DNA of 64,000 nucleotides from Beroe forskalii (lineage: Eukaryota > Ctenophora > Nuda > Beroida > Beroidae): assembly GCA_011033025.1 (NCBI GenBank), contig WFMF01000331.1:1-64000 (forward strand), given 5' to 3'. Of the stretch, positions 63,280-64,000 are shown piece after piece. The position numbers and the translations under genes are program-made. The notes beneath the pieces are model-generated. The model ran no database searches. It was not told the origin of the DNA and worked only from the letters and a program-made list of their open reading frames with translations. Position 1 is the first letter of the stretch, and the number at the start of each line of letters is the position of its first letter.

Positions 63280-64000
63280 AATATTCTTTTCTTTTCTTTT
63301 TATTTAATATTTTCATTTTTTTAAACTTTATTTTTCTTATTTTTTTTTTTTTTTTTTTTTGTTTTTTTTTGTTTTTTTCGGTTTTTTGTAACTTCATATT
63401 TCACCTCATCAGCAGACAGCTCCTCACCACGTCAGATTTCACCACCCTGGCACGGCACAAGATCTGAAGGTGTCAGAAAAAGAGATAGAATTCAGGGAGG
63501 GAAGAGCAGGAGCGAGATAACCGAGAGAGAGGAAGATTAGTTAGATCACGGAGTCAGCTTCTCCAGTAGAATAACGCGGATATTTGATCTATCGCCGTTT
63601 AATGCGAATTTTGTATATCTAGTATACTCTAGCCAATCTAGTGGTTTAGAGTTCTGAAAGTTCTTACTTATGTACCATTTAGCGGATAAATTTAGATAAT
63701 TTATAGTTGGGTCGGTGTGGTTACATAGCACGAAAAATATATTGTTCCTATCATCATAATGAGTGTCTATATTATTCTTAATGAATCTTTGCAGCTTATC
63801 TGTAAATAGCTGTGTGTGTGGGCATTTTAGGAATATATGTTCTAGAGTTTCTAAGGAGGTATGGCAAAGACTGCACTGACCATTGTCCGTCGCAATTTTC
63901 ATTTTGAATCTCATATATTTACAGGTTGAGATCCGCATTAGTAACTTATACTGAAATTGGATTAATTTATAATTGTTGGTAATGCCATTGAAGGTATTAT
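63280..64000 (-). mobile_element. LINE 3' end: RT C-terminal zinc domain, UTR, A-rich tail
   Basis: Reading from the right edge, the frame is open from 63999 to the stop at 63546: YKLLMRISTCKYMRFKMKI then CSLCHTSLETLEHIFLKC. The C-x2-C...H-x4-C set is the zinc-binding C-terminal domain of LINE-type ORF2 (residues C22, C25, H34, C39 from the internal Met at 63938). A UTR of about 160 bp and an A-rich tail (63262-63385, reverse strand) follow. The rest of the LINE lies beyond the window. Confidence 0.8.

Overview
The window looks like nuclear DNA from an invertebrate animal. It is AT-rich and dominated by noncoding and repetitive sequence. It has GT-AG introns of about 110 bp to several kb, AATAAA signals, LINE and miniature inverted-repeat elements, and two multi-exon plus-strand genes of clearly animal families. 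I cannot name the species. No tRNA, rRNA, operon or CRISPR array is visible.

Layout. 1-832 is a minisatellite and 1483-1761 a second simple array. 2657-7633 is a noncoding duplicated block (copy A). It recurs at 51179-55927 (copy B) and, within a 5.56 kb tandem unit, at 58305-61470 (copy C). 7634-22900 holds no recognisable gene but carries several inverted-repeat elements, CCAAT and CACGTG clusters and X-box-like sites. 22935-41077 is a gene of the MRL family (MIG-10/RIAM/lamellipodin): two N-terminal talin-binding-like helices, a proline-rich region, then RA and PH domains, in at least 16 exons. It probably also has an unreported cassette exon of repeated F-Y-E-N-V motifs. A possible single-exon gene lies in its intron at 26129-26599. 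43956-about 50810 is LRRC9, a leucine-rich-repeat protein of the ciliary type. It matches the vertebrate protein from its N terminus through a degenerate PARP-like segment and breaks off in a low-quality tandem array at 50.7-51.18 kb. 55.9-64 kb holds a 345-bp satellite, an envelope-like fossil and the 3' end of a LINE, all present twice.

Main observations. (1) Exon edges in both genes are repeatedly copied in tandem into the adjoining intron, giving decoy splice sites. One MRL intron (39834-40023) is bounded by direct repeats across AGGT, as expected for intron birth by tandem duplication. (2) The MRL gene seems to have a symmetric phase-1 exon whose repeats differ mostly at silent positions and preserve Y-E-N motifs. 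(3) A dispersed element of about 67 bp with TAGGCGGT/ACCGCCTA ends carries TGACGTCA (CRE-like) cores. (4) LRRC9 contains a segment aligning with the PARP catalytic fold but without its catalytic residues. (5) Single-base frame breaks in both genes, the noisy third copy of the repeat and a decaying base-call array warn that parts of the assembly are unreliable.

The two genes need not work together. MRL proteins couple Ras/Rap signalling to actin and integrins, and LRRC9 is a cilium-linked family. They are simply neighbours on the same strand.
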